From an uncultured Opitutia bacterium (lineage in GTDB: Bacteria > Verrucomicrobiota > Verrucomicrobiia > Opitutales > Opitutaceae), in the NCBI GenBank assembly GCA_903861185.1, contig CAIOTK010000506.1, positions 1-41,821 on the forward strand: DNA of 41,821 nucleotides, given 5' to 3'. The position numbers and the translations under genes are program-made. The notes beneath the pieces were generated by a model that saw nothing but the letters and a program-made list of their open reading frames with translations, was not told the DNA's origin and ran no database searches. Shown piece after piece: positions 9,301 through 17,677 of this stretch; within the stretch, counting starts at the first letter, position 1, and each line of letters opens with the position of its first letter.

Positions 9301-9515
9301 GCGTCGAAGGCAAGATTGAGGGGCTTACCGAGCTCCGGCTCCGCCGCGACGAGCTGGATCGCGAAGCCGGGCGGGAGGTGAAACAGGCCTTGTTGCTCCG
9401 CTCCGGGACGCATCCGAGCGTTCGGCGCATCGCCGCGCTGCGCCAAGAGCGTAGGCGCGAAAACCACCACACTCAGGATCAAGGCGGGGGTACGCAGGCG
9501 GCGGCAGGAGGACAT
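6384..9515 (-). CDS. PVC-type heme-binding CxxCH protein with N-terminal beta-propeller dehydrogenase-like domain
   Basis: A 1043-residue secreted protein. A signal peptide (LILSVVVFAPTLLAQ) is followed by a propeller-like domain of the PVC 'membrane-bound dehydrogenase' type (about residues 40-420, with FHLPPGFAIQLVAAEPEL, DAAGRLWVTT and GPDGALWIADFYNPIIGHYE). The middle (about 430-890) is a long Ala/Leu-rich helical stretch suggestive of HEAT-like repeats. The C-terminus carries a c-type heme site CAACH at 923-927 within the typical FAAHCAACHRRGDAGGSVGPSLDGL-like context. Proteins of this architecture are expanded in Verrucomicrobiota and Planctomycetota and are thought to be periplasmic oxidoreductases for sugars or other carbon compounds; the substrate is unknown. 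It is a single gene, divergent from TonB-dependent receptor 1 across 244 bp, so the two could be co-regulated. Confidence 0.92.
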   Translation of the reverse strand: MSSCRRLRTPALILSVVVFAPTLLAQRGDAPNARMRPGAEQQGLFHLPPGFAIQLVAAEPELGKPLNLAFDAAGRLWVTTTSHYPWPARTDARGQPIADFARDWDDNQLAFRGLVRPPEPATQARDQLLVLSDFDPNTGRARRTEVFADGLNIPVGVTPLPRSPGARGAAVIAHSIPGIWRFEDTDGDGRADRRELLYDGFGFKDTHGMASSFTPWPDGWIYATHGFANRSEIRDRSGRVTKLESGNTFRFRADGSRLEPWAHGQTNPFGLAFDARGDVYTADSHSKPVYLLLRGGFYEGINRQHDGLGFAPPITLDSHGSSAIAGIAVYAAAQFPEEYRGNVFNGNPVTRRLNRARLDWTGSTPKAVRQADFLSCDDPAFRPVQVVLGPDGALWIADFYNPIIGHYEVPLTHPARNRTHGRIWRVYWRGEDATVPPPALPDLAQAAASALVAALRDPNLAVRTLAAGELAGRVAPGEAQAALAALTVPLPPGAALPVAFLRERLGTVDEAGLLAALEASRAADDEAALASLRAMLLRGPPGPAAVEPFRTLLARVNAGHVWRAAAEVFARHPQPWQAPLLLSMLARAPETDALLVYALRLALKEHVAVATREQLQELAARPEDAVRLADVAVAVATPAAAEFLIAHLERFGVTGPRAGEFARHAVRQLGPGNATAVEALIRRLDGTPLEQRLALAEGLAAAAGQELASWPAAVSGWLERTLLGALAAEDPAVSRRAAQTLKPLPLPAKNAPLRARALDSKSPAALRQAALEAFDLDAEGEAALARILTTGAGLPVRRAAAERLAKIPAGATARSALAASLSAAGTDLAIILAGGLAQSEEGAAALVALVGDGRAPASLLRHSRLAPSLERRSAGVRARVAELTRDLPGEDARLDAVIAALVGAHGEAKRDPRRGAEVFAAHCAACHRRGDAGGSVGPSLDGLTARGLGRVVEDILDPGRNVDPLFRMASVTLRDGEVRSGFNPRRDAGGVTLADPVTGRDFRIASGEIARLEPSAASAMPAVFETALADRDFHDLLAFLLGP

Positions 9516-9759
9516 CGGGGGCTCCGGAAGTCAGGGGTTTACCAAGGGAGGCGCCGGCCCCACCTGAGGTCAACGCCGACGAGGCCGTCGACGCCCTTGT
9601 ACGTGACCCGAGGTAGCCGGGTCTGGGCGCGCCCGCTCCTCGTGGCTACGACCGCGCAGGTCGACGCTGGTTGGACCCGCGCAACACTTTTACCGCAGCC
9701 GCGTCTGGTCACGCGACGACGGCCTTGCCACGCCGACGCGCCTTCTTACCGATCCCACC
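9516..9759. other. Divergent intergenic region between heme protein and TonB receptor 1
   Basis: 244 bp without a supported gene. It must hold the promoters of both divergent genes, but I could not identify convincing -35/-10 pairs or an operator palindrome. Confidence 0.4.
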
Positions 9760-12516
9760 ATGCCTACCCCGCACCGCGCCCACCGCATCCTAGCCGGCCT
9801 CCTCGCCGCCGCCCCCCTCCTGCGTTCGGCGGAGCCCACACCGGTCCCATCGCCCTCCGAGGTGGTGACGCTCTCGCCATTCACGGTGGCGGACACCGAC
9901 GACAAGTCCTGGCAGGCTACGACGACCCTGATCGGCAGCCGGACCAACCAAGAATTGCTGAAGGTGCCGGTAAACGTCGATGTGATCACCTCAGAGTTCA
10001 TGCGCGACCTCGGCGCATTCAGCCTCGATGACGCGGCGCGCTTCGTCGCGGGCGTCGATGTCACCCCGCGGCTCGAGTCGCGCAATGACGAGCGCGTGAA
10101 CTACCGGGGCCTCAGCACGGGCGGCATCTCCCGCAACTTCTTCACTTGGTACGTCCCCTCGGACGCCTACAACGTCGAGCGCTACGACTTCGCTAAGGGC
10201 TCGAACTCGCTGATGTTCGGCGACTCCTCGCCCGGCGGACAGGCCACCGTCTACACCAAGAAGGCGCGCGCGCGGAACGCTACTGAGCTGTTCGCCAGCT
10301 ACGGTTCCTACGAGACCTTCCGCTTCCAGCTCGATGCGAACCGCCGGCTGCACGACAAGGTCTTCCTGCGCGTGAACCTCGCCAATCGGCGGAACCGAAC
10401 TTACGTCCGCGGCACCAATGACGTCTTCCGGGCCGGCCACCTCGCGCTGACCTACGAGCCCTTCAAGACCACCACCCTCCGGGTGGAAGCAGAGCGCGGC
10501 GCCACCTACCGGATGCGCGCCGACAGCGCCTTAGCCATCAACGACGTGGCGGCTGCCGGACGCGGGTTCAGCACGAACAACCAGTGGTACGTAACCTCCG
10601 ACGGGGAGATCATCCAGCGGACCCTGACGAACCCGCCGCTCGCGATCGACCGCAGCGGCCCGACGGGCAACCAAGTGTCCCTGCTGCAGGGTCAGACCCA
10701 GGCCGTGCGCCTCCCCAACGGCACCTTCCGCACCTTCAGTGGCTTCGACCAATATTCCAACATGCTGGGGGCAGTGGACTACAACAATCGCATCTTCAAC
10801 GTCGCCAACTTCACGATCGAGCAGCGCATCGGGAAACTTTCCCTCGAGTTCGCCTACAACCAGCAGTTCCAGCACGAAGATCGGAACGACAACTCCTTCG
10901 GCACCAGCCAGACGCCGCCCGTGCTCAGCGTGGACGGCGCCGGGCGGCCCTACATCGACGCGGCCTTCGGCGGCGCCGCCTTCAAGGTCTTCGGTAACGT
11001 GGTCAAGGCCGGCCGGCTCGCGGCCGTGTACCCCTTCGACTTCGGTCGCCTCGGCAAGCAACTCTTGGTCGTCACTGCGCTGCAGCAGAAGGACCTGAAG
11101 CTCTCCGAGCGCTTCGGTCTCTACAACTCGGCTGCGCCCGGGCTCGCGGTCAACAATGGCCTCCGGCTCCGCGCCTACCTCGACGACCCCGCCTTCGGCT
11201 CGGAAAAGTTCTTCGATCAGTTCCTCGTGCCCAACCTGCCAGTCACCGCGGACTTCAAACCAGCCTTTTACCACAGCACGACAGTCACGGGCCCCTTCGT
11301 CGACATCCGCTATGCGCGCACCCAGACGGCCTCGCTCTCCGGCGAGTACTTCAAGGGGCGCGTCAACACGCTGGTCGGCGTCAGCTGGAACGCCCTCACC
11401 CGCAAGATCCCGAAGGAGTCGGCCTACGCGACCGACGCCCGCGGCATCTTCGTGCACCCGGGGATGCCCCACGAGAACCCCTCAGCCTACGAGTATGACC
11501 CGCGCTTCAACCTCTCCGCGCAGAGCAAGATGGCGGGGCTGACGGTGGAGGCGTGGCGCGGCGAGGCTGCACGCGTGGTCGCGATTGCCTCGCATTCCGA
11601 ATCCTTCAACTGGCAATCCCGCCAAGTGTTCTACGGCCCGGATATCGGGCCCGTGCGCGGCAAGACCAAGGAGGTCGGTCTCCGGCTTGAACTGCCCCGG
11701 CGCCTCACGGCGACGGTCTCGTTCTACGACACCAAACGGGTGAACGCCGCCTATGCGTGGAATCCCGACGTGCTCAGCCTCACCCAGCTCGAGGACCTGA
11801 TTAACCCGAACAATATCCCGCCGAGCGACCCGCGCTACCTCGAGGTAGTCAACGGCCTTAACAACGAACGCCGGACGGTGAACTCGAACGAGCAATCGCG
11901 CGGCGTGGAGTTCACGCTGCAGAGCCAGCGCTGGCTGGGTCTGCAGTCGCGGATCTCGTTCTCCGCGAACCGCGTCCGGGCGCAAGCGGACTTCTCCCGG
12001 TTCCGCGCCTACCTCACCGCAGCGGAGGAGCGCACCACCGCCGCCAACGCGCCCGGCGGAGACCGCACCCTCGCCGAGCAGCCAGCCGTGCTCGCGAATG
12101 CCCGCAATGTGCTCACCTCGAACACGCTGACGGACGAGGTCGCCGGCCGCCGCAGCGTGCCCTACACCGGTAGCTTTGTCCTCGACTATCAAGTTCCCCG
12201 CGTCCGCGGCTTCCGCGTGGGGCTCAACGGCGTCTTCACCCCGGACTACAATGTCTACATCCGTGAGGGCCAGCCCTACCAAGCCGGGGCCTCCTTCCCC
12301 CTCAACGCGTACCTGATGTACGACCGGCGGATCCTGCAGCGTTACCAGACTACATTCCGTCTGGGGCTGAACAACGTTTACGACGTGATGGTCGGGGACG
12401 GGCGCTACCGCGTGACGGGCGCCACCTCATTTAGCACGACCCAAAACCGCCCGAACTACATCTACCGCTACGCGGAACCGACCACTTGGTCCTTCAGTGT
12501 CACGACGCGCCTCTGA
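9760..12516 (+). CDS. TonB-dependent receptor 1 (Opitutaceae VTLSPF type)
   Basis: A 918-residue outer-membrane receptor. A signal peptide (ILAGLLAAAPLLRSAEP) is followed by the motif EVVTLSPFTV, which stands where a TonB box is expected. A plug domain follows (about residues 60-170; KVPVNVDVITSEFMRDLG, KGSNSLMFGDSSPGGQATVYTKKA), then a 22-strand-type barrel ending with the aromatic C-terminal strand TTWSFSVTTRL. Such receptors import siderophores, vitamins or oligosaccharides across the outer membrane with energy from TonB-ExbBD. The ligand is not evident: no SusD partner or sigma/anti-sigma pair is adjacent. It ends 14 bp from the convergent CNNM-family gene. Receptor 2 at the right edge is a clear paralogue with the same VTLSPF and WYVPSD-YNVER elements. 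Confidence 0.93.
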   Translation: MPTPHRAHRILAGLLAAAPLLRSAEPTPVPSPSEVVTLSPFTVADTDDKSWQATTTLIGSRTNQELLKVPVNVDVITSEFMRDLGAFSLDDAARFVAGVDVTPRLESRNDERVNYRGLSTGGISRNFFTWYVPSDAYNVERYDFAKGSNSLMFGDSSPGGQATVYTKKARARNATELFASYGSYETFRFQLDANRRLHDKVFLRVNLANRRNRTYVRGTNDVFRAGHLALTYEPFKTTTLRVEAERGATYRMRADSALAINDVAAAGRGFSTNNQWYVTSDGEIIQRTLTNPPLAIDRSGPTGNQVSLLQGQTQAVRLPNGTFRTFSGFDQYSNMLGAVDYNNRIFNVANFTIEQRIGKLSLEFAYNQQFQHEDRNDNSFGTSQTPPVLSVDGAGRPYIDAAFGGAAFKVFGNVVKAGRLAAVYPFDFGRLGKQLLVVTALQQKDLKLSERFGLYNSAAPGLAVNNGLRLRAYLDDPAFGSEKFFDQFLVPNLPVTADFKPAFYHSTTVTGPFVDIRYARTQTASLSGEYFKGRVNTLVGVSWNALTRKIPKESAYATDARGIFVHPGMPHENPSAYEYDPRFNLSAQSKMAGLTVEAWRGEAARVVAIASHSESFNWQSRQVFYGPDIGPVRGKTKEVGLRLELPRRLTATVSFYDTKRVNAAYAWNPDVLSLTQLEDLINPNNIPPSDPRYLEVVNGLNNERRTVNSNEQSRGVEFTLQSQRWLGLQSRISFSANRVRAQADFSRFRAYLTAAEERTTAANAPGGDRTLAEQPAVLANARNVLTSNTLTDEVAGRRSVPYTGSFVLDYQVPRVRGFRVGLNGVFTPDYNVYIREGQPYQAGASFPLNAYLMYDRRILQRYQTTFRLGLNNVYDVMVGDGRYRVTGATSFSTTQNRPNYIYRYAEPTTWSFSVTTRL

Positions 12517-12530
12517 CCGGCGCACGGTAA

Positions 12531-13862
12531 TCAGGCCGGCCGCGCGGGAGTGGCGGCCGGCGGAACCGGCACCGCGCGGCTGACGAGCACCTTGTCCACC
12601 CGATGGCGGTCCATATCCACTACCTCGCAGCGCCACCCGCCCCACTCAAAAGTTTCACCCGTCCGCGGAATGCGGCCGAGCCGGTCCAGCACGAAACCGC
12701 CCACCGTCTCAAAGCTCTCGGCCGCTTCGCCCGGGAGCTCCGGCAGCGCGAGCCGGGCGCGGAAATCCCTCACGGTCATACTGCCGTCCACCAGCCACGA
12801 GCCGTCCTCGCGCTGCGTCGCCTCGGGCGCCCGCCGGTCCCCCGGCTCCGGCAGGTCACCGACGATCGCCTCCATCACATCGATGAGCGTGACGAGACCC
12901 TGTACGCTGCCGAACTCGTCCGTGACCAGAGCCTGGTGCTTTCCCGTCTTCTTGAAGGCCTCTAGGAGCTGGATCGCGTTGATCGAGATCGGCACGAACA
13001 GGGGCGCCTGGAGGTGGTGCCGGATGCTGTTCGGCAAACCCGCCGCCGCGTTGGCCCAGAGCGCCTTCACGCTCACCATCCCGAGCACGTTATCCCGCGT
13101 GCCCTCGTAGACCGGAAAAAGCGAGTGTCCGCTGGCGACGATCTTGCGCCAGTTCACCTCGTCGGTGTCGTCGACGTCGAGCCACACAATGCGCGTGCGG
13201 CGCGTCATGATCTCCGTAACCGGTCTTTCATCGAGTCGCAGCACCCCTTCGACCATCGCCCGCTCCGCCCGGTGGAAGACCCCAGCGCTGGCGCCCTGCT
13301 CGATCATATGCGTGACCTCCTCCGCAGAAGGCGGGGCGTCCACCTCGCGCCCCAGCCCGAACGCCTTCAGCACGAGGTTCGTGGAGACCGTCAGCAGCCA
13401 GACAAACGGCGCGGCCACCCGTGCCAAACCAGTCATCGGCCGCGCCACCAGCATCGCCCGACCCTCGGGGTTGCTCAGGGCGACCCGCTTCGGGACCAGC
13501 TCGCCGATGACGAGGGAGAAGTACGTGATGGCCCCGACCACAAGCAGGATGGCGACGGGCTCCGCGTAGGGCGCGAGCACGGGGACCCGCCCCACGAAGG
13601 GCGCAAGTTTGCCCGAAAGGGTGACGCCACCGAGGGCGCCGGCCAAAATTCCCACCAGCGTAATGCCGATCTGCACCGTCGAAAGAAAGCGCTCCGGCGA
13701 TTGGGCTAGCGCCAGTGCGGCCCGCGCTCGCACCGATCCCTCGTCCGCCAGCTTCTTCAGTCGCGCCTTGCGTGCAGAGACGACTGCGATCTCCGCCATC
13801 GCGAAGACGCCGTTCAGCAGCAGCAGCAGGAATAGGATGAGGATCTCGACCAGGAAATGCAT
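12531..13862 (-). CDS. CNNM/CorC-family membrane protein (DUF21-CBS-CorC/HlyC)
   Basis: A 443-residue protein of the 'hemolysin C family'. The N-terminal CNNM (DUF21) transmembrane domain (about 1-200) has the recognisable NGVFAMAEIAVVSARKARL, ERFLSTVQIGITLVGILAG and FGELVPKR-like (IGELVPKRVAL) elements. A CBS pair follows (about 210-335, with ITEIMTRRTRI-like and LVTDEFGSVQGLVTLIDVMEAIVG-like segments). The C-terminal CorC/HlyC domain (about 350-435) contains the GGFVLDRLGRIPRTGE stretch. The family has been linked to magnesium or cobalt efflux and resistance; the ion here is not known. A 9-bp perfect inverted repeat (12535-12543/12553-12561) lies within the last codons, which also form the space between this gene and the convergent TonB receptor. 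Confidence 0.92.
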   Translation of the reverse strand: MHFLVEILILFLLLLLNGVFAMAEIAVVSARKARLKKLADEGSVRARAALALAQSPERFLSTVQIGITLVGILAGALGGVTLSGKLAPFVGRVPVLAPYAEPVAILLVVGAITYFSLVIGELVPKRVALSNPEGRAMLVARPMTGLARVAAPFVWLLTVSTNLVLKAFGLGREVDAPPSAEEVTHMIEQGASAGVFHRAERAMVEGVLRLDERPVTEIMTRRTRIVWLDVDDTDEVNWRKIVASGHSLFPVYEGTRDNVLGMVSVKALWANAAAGLPNSIRHHLQAPLFVPISINAIQLLEAFKKTGKHQALVTDEFGSVQGLVTLIDVMEAIVGDLPEPGDRRAPEATQREDGSWLVDGSMTVRDFRARLALPELPGEAAESFETVGGFVLDRLGRIPRTGETFEWGGWRCEVVDMDRHRVDKVLVSRAVPVPPAATPARPA

Positions 13863-13997
13863 TAGGCGGGCCGCGCCTCCCCGGATCCGATGTATCCCGG
13901 CCTCAACAGCAAGATGGGTTTACGATGAAAGCGGCAGGACGACGGCACCGCGGGACGTTGGCCGGCCCCTCCCGGCTGTCAAACCGCCGACCAGTCC

Positions 13998-14777
13998 TCA
14001 GGGCTGAGCGAGGAAGGTCTGCAGTCCCGCGAGGTCGTCGGCACCGATCACGTCTACACCGGCGGCGCGAAGTTCGCTCCACGCTGCGGGAGTGTCCGGC
14101 ACGTTCCAGAATCGCAGGCGCCGGCCCCGCGCGTGTGCCCGGGCCACCCAATCGCGGAGGTTGCGCCGCACCTCCTCCGGCATCGGGCCAGTCCAGCTCC
14201 AAGGCGAGAAGGTGCGCCAGTTTTCGCTGATCCAAGGGATGAGCGTCGCAGGCAATGGGGAATCAAGATGGGCTCGGCGCCCATCCATCGCGACCAGCCG
14301 CCGCGGCGCGACACGCAACGCCGCCTCGTCTCGGTTACCGGACAGGATCACCGTGACCGCCCGGCGGGTTTCCCGTCCCTCCTCAAACTCGGTGAGCATC
14401 GCGGCGTAGTCCGCCAGCGCGGCCGCCACCGCTGCGTACGTCGGTGCCGCCGCAGACTTCACATCGACGAGCAGGACGAAATTGGCTTGGCCGGGGTGCA
14501 CCGTGCCACCCCCCGCCCGGACCCGCGCCTGCAGGGGCTCGAGGTACAAGGTCCGCAGGTCGCGGCCGGGCCGGACGTCCCGTCGGTCGTGGGCGACCAG
14601 TAACTCGCCGTCCACCAGCCACACGTCCGCCTCGACGCTGCCGAAGCCCCGGTCGAGGGCGTCGAGCAGCGGGCGCGGATGTTCATAATCGTTATGGGCG
14701 TGGGCGACCGGCGGGCGGGGCTCCACCGCATGCGCAACCCACCCCAAAATGAAGACGAAGAGCAGAAGCGGGCGCAT
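13998..14777 (-). CDS. Secreted PI-PLC/glycerophosphodiester phosphodiesterase-like protein
   Basis: A 259-residue exported protein of the PI-PLC-like TIM-barrel phosphodiesterase superfamily (AIM6-like branch). After the signal peptide (MRPLLLFVFILGWVAHAVE), the GDPD-like catalytic pattern is visible: His in VAHAHNDYEH, the acidic pair in FGSVEADVWLVDGELLVAHD with a following His, and FVLLVDVKS. The C-terminal strands RRLRFWNVPDTPAAW and GVDVIGADDL fit the barrel's last repeats. The ATG at 14777 is chosen because it opens the signal peptide; the frame continues to 14963 with 62 unconserved arginine-rich residues. Possible substrates are phosphodiesters of lipids or teichoic-type polymers (inferred from the superfamily). 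Divergent from galK. Confidence 0.82.
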   Translation of the reverse strand: MRPLLLFVFILGWVAHAVEPRPPVAHAHNDYEHPRPLLDALDRGFGSVEADVWLVDGELLVAHDRRDVRPGRDLRTLYLEPLQARVRAGGGTVHPGQANFVLLVDVKSAAAPTYAAVAAALADYAAMLTEFEEGRETRRAVTVILSGNRDEAALRVAPRRLVAMDGRRAHLDSPLPATLIPWISENWRTFSPWSWTGPMPEEVRRNLRDWVARAHARGRRLRFWNVPDTPAAWSELRAAGVDVIGADDLAGLQTFLAQP

Positions 14778-14881
14778 CGACCTAGCCTGCGCCGCGTCGG
14801 TCCGCGGCGGCAAGTCCGGCGCGATTTCCCTTGTGGCCGGGAAGCGACGAACCGGATGCTGCCGCGGCCTGCAGGCCACCG

Positions 14882-16063
14882 ATGTCCTCCCCTGCCCTGC
14901 CCTCCCTCTCCGACCGATTTGCCGTCCGATTTGGTGCCGCGCCCGCTCTCCGCGTACGGGCACCGGGCCGCGTGAATCTGATCGGTGAACACGTCGACTA
15001 CGTCGGGGGCCTAGTACTACCCGTGGCCATTGACCGAGCGATTTGCGCTGCGGCCTCGACCAACGGCCGCAACGTGCTGCGCCTCGTCTCCGAGGCGGCG
15101 GGGATCGCGCCCGTGGAGGTACCGCTGGTCGATCTAGGGCCGCGCACCGGATCCGATGGCTGGCTCAACTACGTACTCGGAGTCCTCGCGCAGTACCGGG
15201 AACTCGGTTGGACGGTGCCCGGTTTCGACGCCCTTTTTTCCGGCGATTTGCCCCTCGGTGCTGGCCTCAGCAGTAGCGCGGCGCTCGAGACCGCCACCGC
15301 CCTGCTCCTCGAGGGCCTCACTGGGCGAGGCTTGGATCCAATCGAACGGGCCCGCCTCTGCCAGCAGGCGGAACACCGGCACGCGGGCGTCCCCTGCGGC
15401 CTGATGGACCAACTGGCCGTGGGCGCCGGCCGCGCGGGACACGCTCTGCTCATCGATTGCCGCGACCTCCGGGTGACCCCGGTGCCGCTGCCTCCGGACT
15501 GGTCGATCATCGTGGCGGATACCCGCGTGAAGCACACCCTCGCCGACGGGGAATATCGCCGCCGGCGCGAGGATTGCGAGGCGGCGGCGCGCGCGCTGGG
15601 AGTTCCCACGCTGCGCGACGTGAGCCTAGAGCTGCTGGCCGCAAACGCCTTCCGGCTCGATGAACGCCTCGCGCGCCGCGCCCGGCACGCCGTGACCGAG
15701 ATCGCGCGGGTTCCAGCGTTTGTGGCGGCGGCCGCCGCCGGCGATGCGACCGCGGCCGGCACTTTGCTGCGCGCCAGCCACCTCTCACTGCGCGACGACT
15801 TCGACGTGAGCTGCCCCGAGTTGGACGCCCTAGCGGAGGCGGCATGGCGGGCCGGCTCGGAGCTCGGCGTGATCGGGGCGCGGATGACCGGCGGCGGTTT
15901 CGGCGGCGCGACCGTCACCCTGGTCCGCCGCGGGCGGGAGGCGGAGCTCGCGCGGCATCTGGAAGTCGACTTTGCCGGCCGCTTCGGCCACATCCCCTCG
16001 GTCTTCGTCACCCGCCCCGCGGGCGCGGCGGAGATCATGCCCCCGGACTACCCCGCCCCATGA
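14882..16063 (+). CDS. galK: Galactokinase
   Basis: A 393-residue GHMP kinase. It phosphorylates galactose to galactose-1-phosphate, the first committed step of the Leloir pathway. The galactokinase signature is present as GRVNLIGEHVDYVGG, followed by the ATP-binding GHMP motif LPLGAGLSSSAALE and the C-terminal motif GARMTGGGFGGATV. The catalytic Asp lies in CGLMDQLAV. The start at 14882 (MSSPALPSLSDRF) gives a normal length. The frame extends upstream to 14831, but the added residues look non-coding. Its stop overlaps the start of the sodium/solute symporter as ATGA (16060-16063), so the two are translationally coupled and the kinase probably traps the sugar the symporter brings in. galT and galE are not in the window. 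Confidence 0.96.
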   Translation: MSSPALPSLSDRFAVRFGAAPALRVRAPGRVNLIGEHVDYVGGLVLPVAIDRAICAAASTNGRNVLRLVSEAAGIAPVEVPLVDLGPRTGSDGWLNYVLGVLAQYRELGWTVPGFDALFSGDLPLGAGLSSSAALETATALLLEGLTGRGLDPIERARLCQQAEHRHAGVPCGLMDQLAVGAGRAGHALLIDCRDLRVTPVPLPPDWSIIVADTRVKHTLADGEYRRRREDCEAAARALGVPTLRDVSLELLAANAFRLDERLARRARHAVTEIARVPAFVAAAAAGDATAAGTLLRASHLSLRDDFDVSCPELDALAEAAWRAGSELGVIGARMTGGGFGGATVTLVRRGREAELARHLEVDFAGRFGHIPSVFVTRPAGAAEIMPPDYPAP

Positions 16064-17664
16064 CCCTCCTCACGTTCCTCTTTTTCACCGGCCTCGTCGG
16101 GTTCCTAACCTGGCTCCTGACGCGGGGCGACGACCACCGGACCACGACCGGTTACTTTCTCGCGGGCCGAACGCTGACCGGCGGGTACATCGCGGGTTCG
16201 CTGCTGTTGACGAACATCTCCACCGAGCAGCTCGTGGGCCTCAACGGCGCTGCGTTCACCGACGGTCTCGCCGTGATGGCGTGGGAGGTGATCGCGGCCA
16301 CGGCGCTGGTCGTGATGGCACTGTATTTCCTACCGCGATTCCTCCGCAGCGGCATCACCACCGTGCCCGAGTTCCTCGAGACAAGGTTCGCCGGGCACAC
16401 CCGCGCCATCACCACGGTCATCTTCATCGTAGCCTATGCAGTAATCCTGCTGCCCATCATTCTTTACACCGGCGCCACCGGCCTGATGGGCATTCTCGAC
16501 CTGCACGCGATCACAGGGATTCAAGACGTGACCACTCTGCGCTGGGTCACGGTGTGGTTCATCGGCATTGTTGGCTCGCTCTATGCGATCTTCGGCGGCC
16601 TTCGCTCGGTAGCGGTCTCGGATACCCTAAACGGATTCGGTCTGCTCGTGGGCGGCGTGCTCATCACTTGGTTCGGCCTGCAGGCCGTGAACGGCGAGGG
16701 GGCCTTAGCGGCACTGCGGGACCTGCGCGCCGCACACCCGGAGAAGTTCAATTCCCTTGGCGGCGCGACTTCCTCCGTACCCTGGCACACGCTCCTTAGT
16801 GGGGTACTGCTGCTGAATCTGTTCTATTGGACGACCAATCAGCAGATCATCCAACGCGCGCTCGCCGCGCGGAGCCTGCGCGAGGGTCAGCGCGGCGTGT
16901 TGCTGGCAGGCTTTTTCAAGGTGCTGGCCCCACTCGTGCTCGTCCTGCCGGGGATCATTGCGTTCCACCTATATGCCAAGCAGGGACTAAAGCCCGACGA
17001 CGCCTACGGCACACTGGTGAGCCGCGTCCTGCCGCCCTGGCTGACCGGTTTCTTCGCCGCGGTGATCGCAGGGGCCATCCTGAGCTCTTTCAATTCGGTG
17101 CTTAATTCCACCGCGACCCTCTTCTGCCTCGGTTTCCACCGAGTGGGAGCGGGCGGTGCGGCGGCCGAGGACGCGCGGGTGATCCGTCGCGGCAAGGTGG
17201 TCGGCACTGTGGTGGCGGTCTTCGCGATGATCGCGGCCCCGCTATTGGCCGGGCAGGACAGCATTTTCGGGTACCTGCAACGAATGAACGCACTGTACTT
17301 CATCCCGATCTTTGCCGTGGTGCTCGCCGGATTCCTCTTCCGCCGGGCACCCGCGTGGGCCGCGAGCACCGCGCTCGTCGCTGGCTGCGGCATCCTGCTC
17401 CTCGGCTATTTCGTCCCGCCTTTCTCCGGTTGGGCTGCGCAACTGAACGGATTCCACTTCATCGGCCTGGTTTTCCTCGCTCTGATGCTATTTCAGTTCC
17501 TCGCCGGGGTCGTTGCGCCACGGACGGAGCCGTGGGAACACCGCGCATCCGGCGACGTCGATCTCACCCCTTGGCGCTGGGCCAAACCTGTCGGCTACGG
17601 ACTCGTCGCTTTCGTGGCCCTGCTGTATCTCTCCTTCGCGGACTTCTCGGTTCTCTCCCGCTAG
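16060..17664 (+). CDS. Sodium/solute symporter (SSS family), probable galactose/glucose transporter
   Basis: A 534-residue inner-membrane protein with about fourteen hydrophobic segments, of the SLC5/SSS family. The LLLTNISTEQLVGLNG segment near the end of the first core helix corresponds to the ANISAEQFIGMSG sugar- and sodium-site region of the Vibrio galactose transporter vSGLT. Length is close to vSGLT (543). The start at 16060 overlaps the galK stop (ATGA). A longer frame from 15844 lies inside galK and is not used. Coupling to galactokinase makes galactose (or a related hexose) the most likely substrate, symported with sodium; this is inference from context plus the site motif. The next gene, a sialate O-acetylesterase-like enzyme, follows after 13 bp. 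Confidence 0.93.
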   Translation: MTLLTFLFFTGLVGFLTWLLTRGDDHRTTTGYFLAGRTLTGGYIAGSLLLTNISTEQLVGLNGAAFTDGLAVMAWEVIAATALVVMALYFLPRFLRSGITTVPEFLETRFAGHTRAITTVIFIVAYAVILLPIILYTGATGLMGILDLHAITGIQDVTTLRWVTVWFIGIVGSLYAIFGGLRSVAVSDTLNGFGLLVGGVLITWFGLQAVNGEGALAALRDLRAAHPEKFNSLGGATSSVPWHTLLSGVLLLNLFYWTTNQQIIQRALAARSLREGQRGVLLAGFFKVLAPLVLVLPGIIAFHLYAKQGLKPDDAYGTLVSRVLPPWLTGFFAAVIAGAILSSFNSVLNSTATLFCLGFHRVGAGGAAAEDARVIRRGKVVGTVVAVFAMIAAPLLAGQDSIFGYLQRMNALYFIPIFAVVLAGFLFRRAPAWAASTALVAGCGILLLGYFVPPFSGWAAQLNGFHFIGLVFLALMLFQFLAGVVAPRTEPWEHRASGDVDLTPWRWAKPVGYGLVAFVALLYLSFADFSVLSR

Positions 17665-17677
17665 AACCCTACCGCCC

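Noticed and set aside
10531-11472. A 313-codon minus-strand open frame inside TonB receptor 1
   Set aside because: Antisense shadow of a clear receptor gene; acidic, repetitive composition and no family features.
12535-12561. 9-bp perfect inverted repeat as a terminator between TonB receptor 1 and the CNNM gene
   Set aside because: It lies inside the last codons of the CNNM gene and has no T-run on either strand; it could still help end convergent transcripts, but I would not call it.
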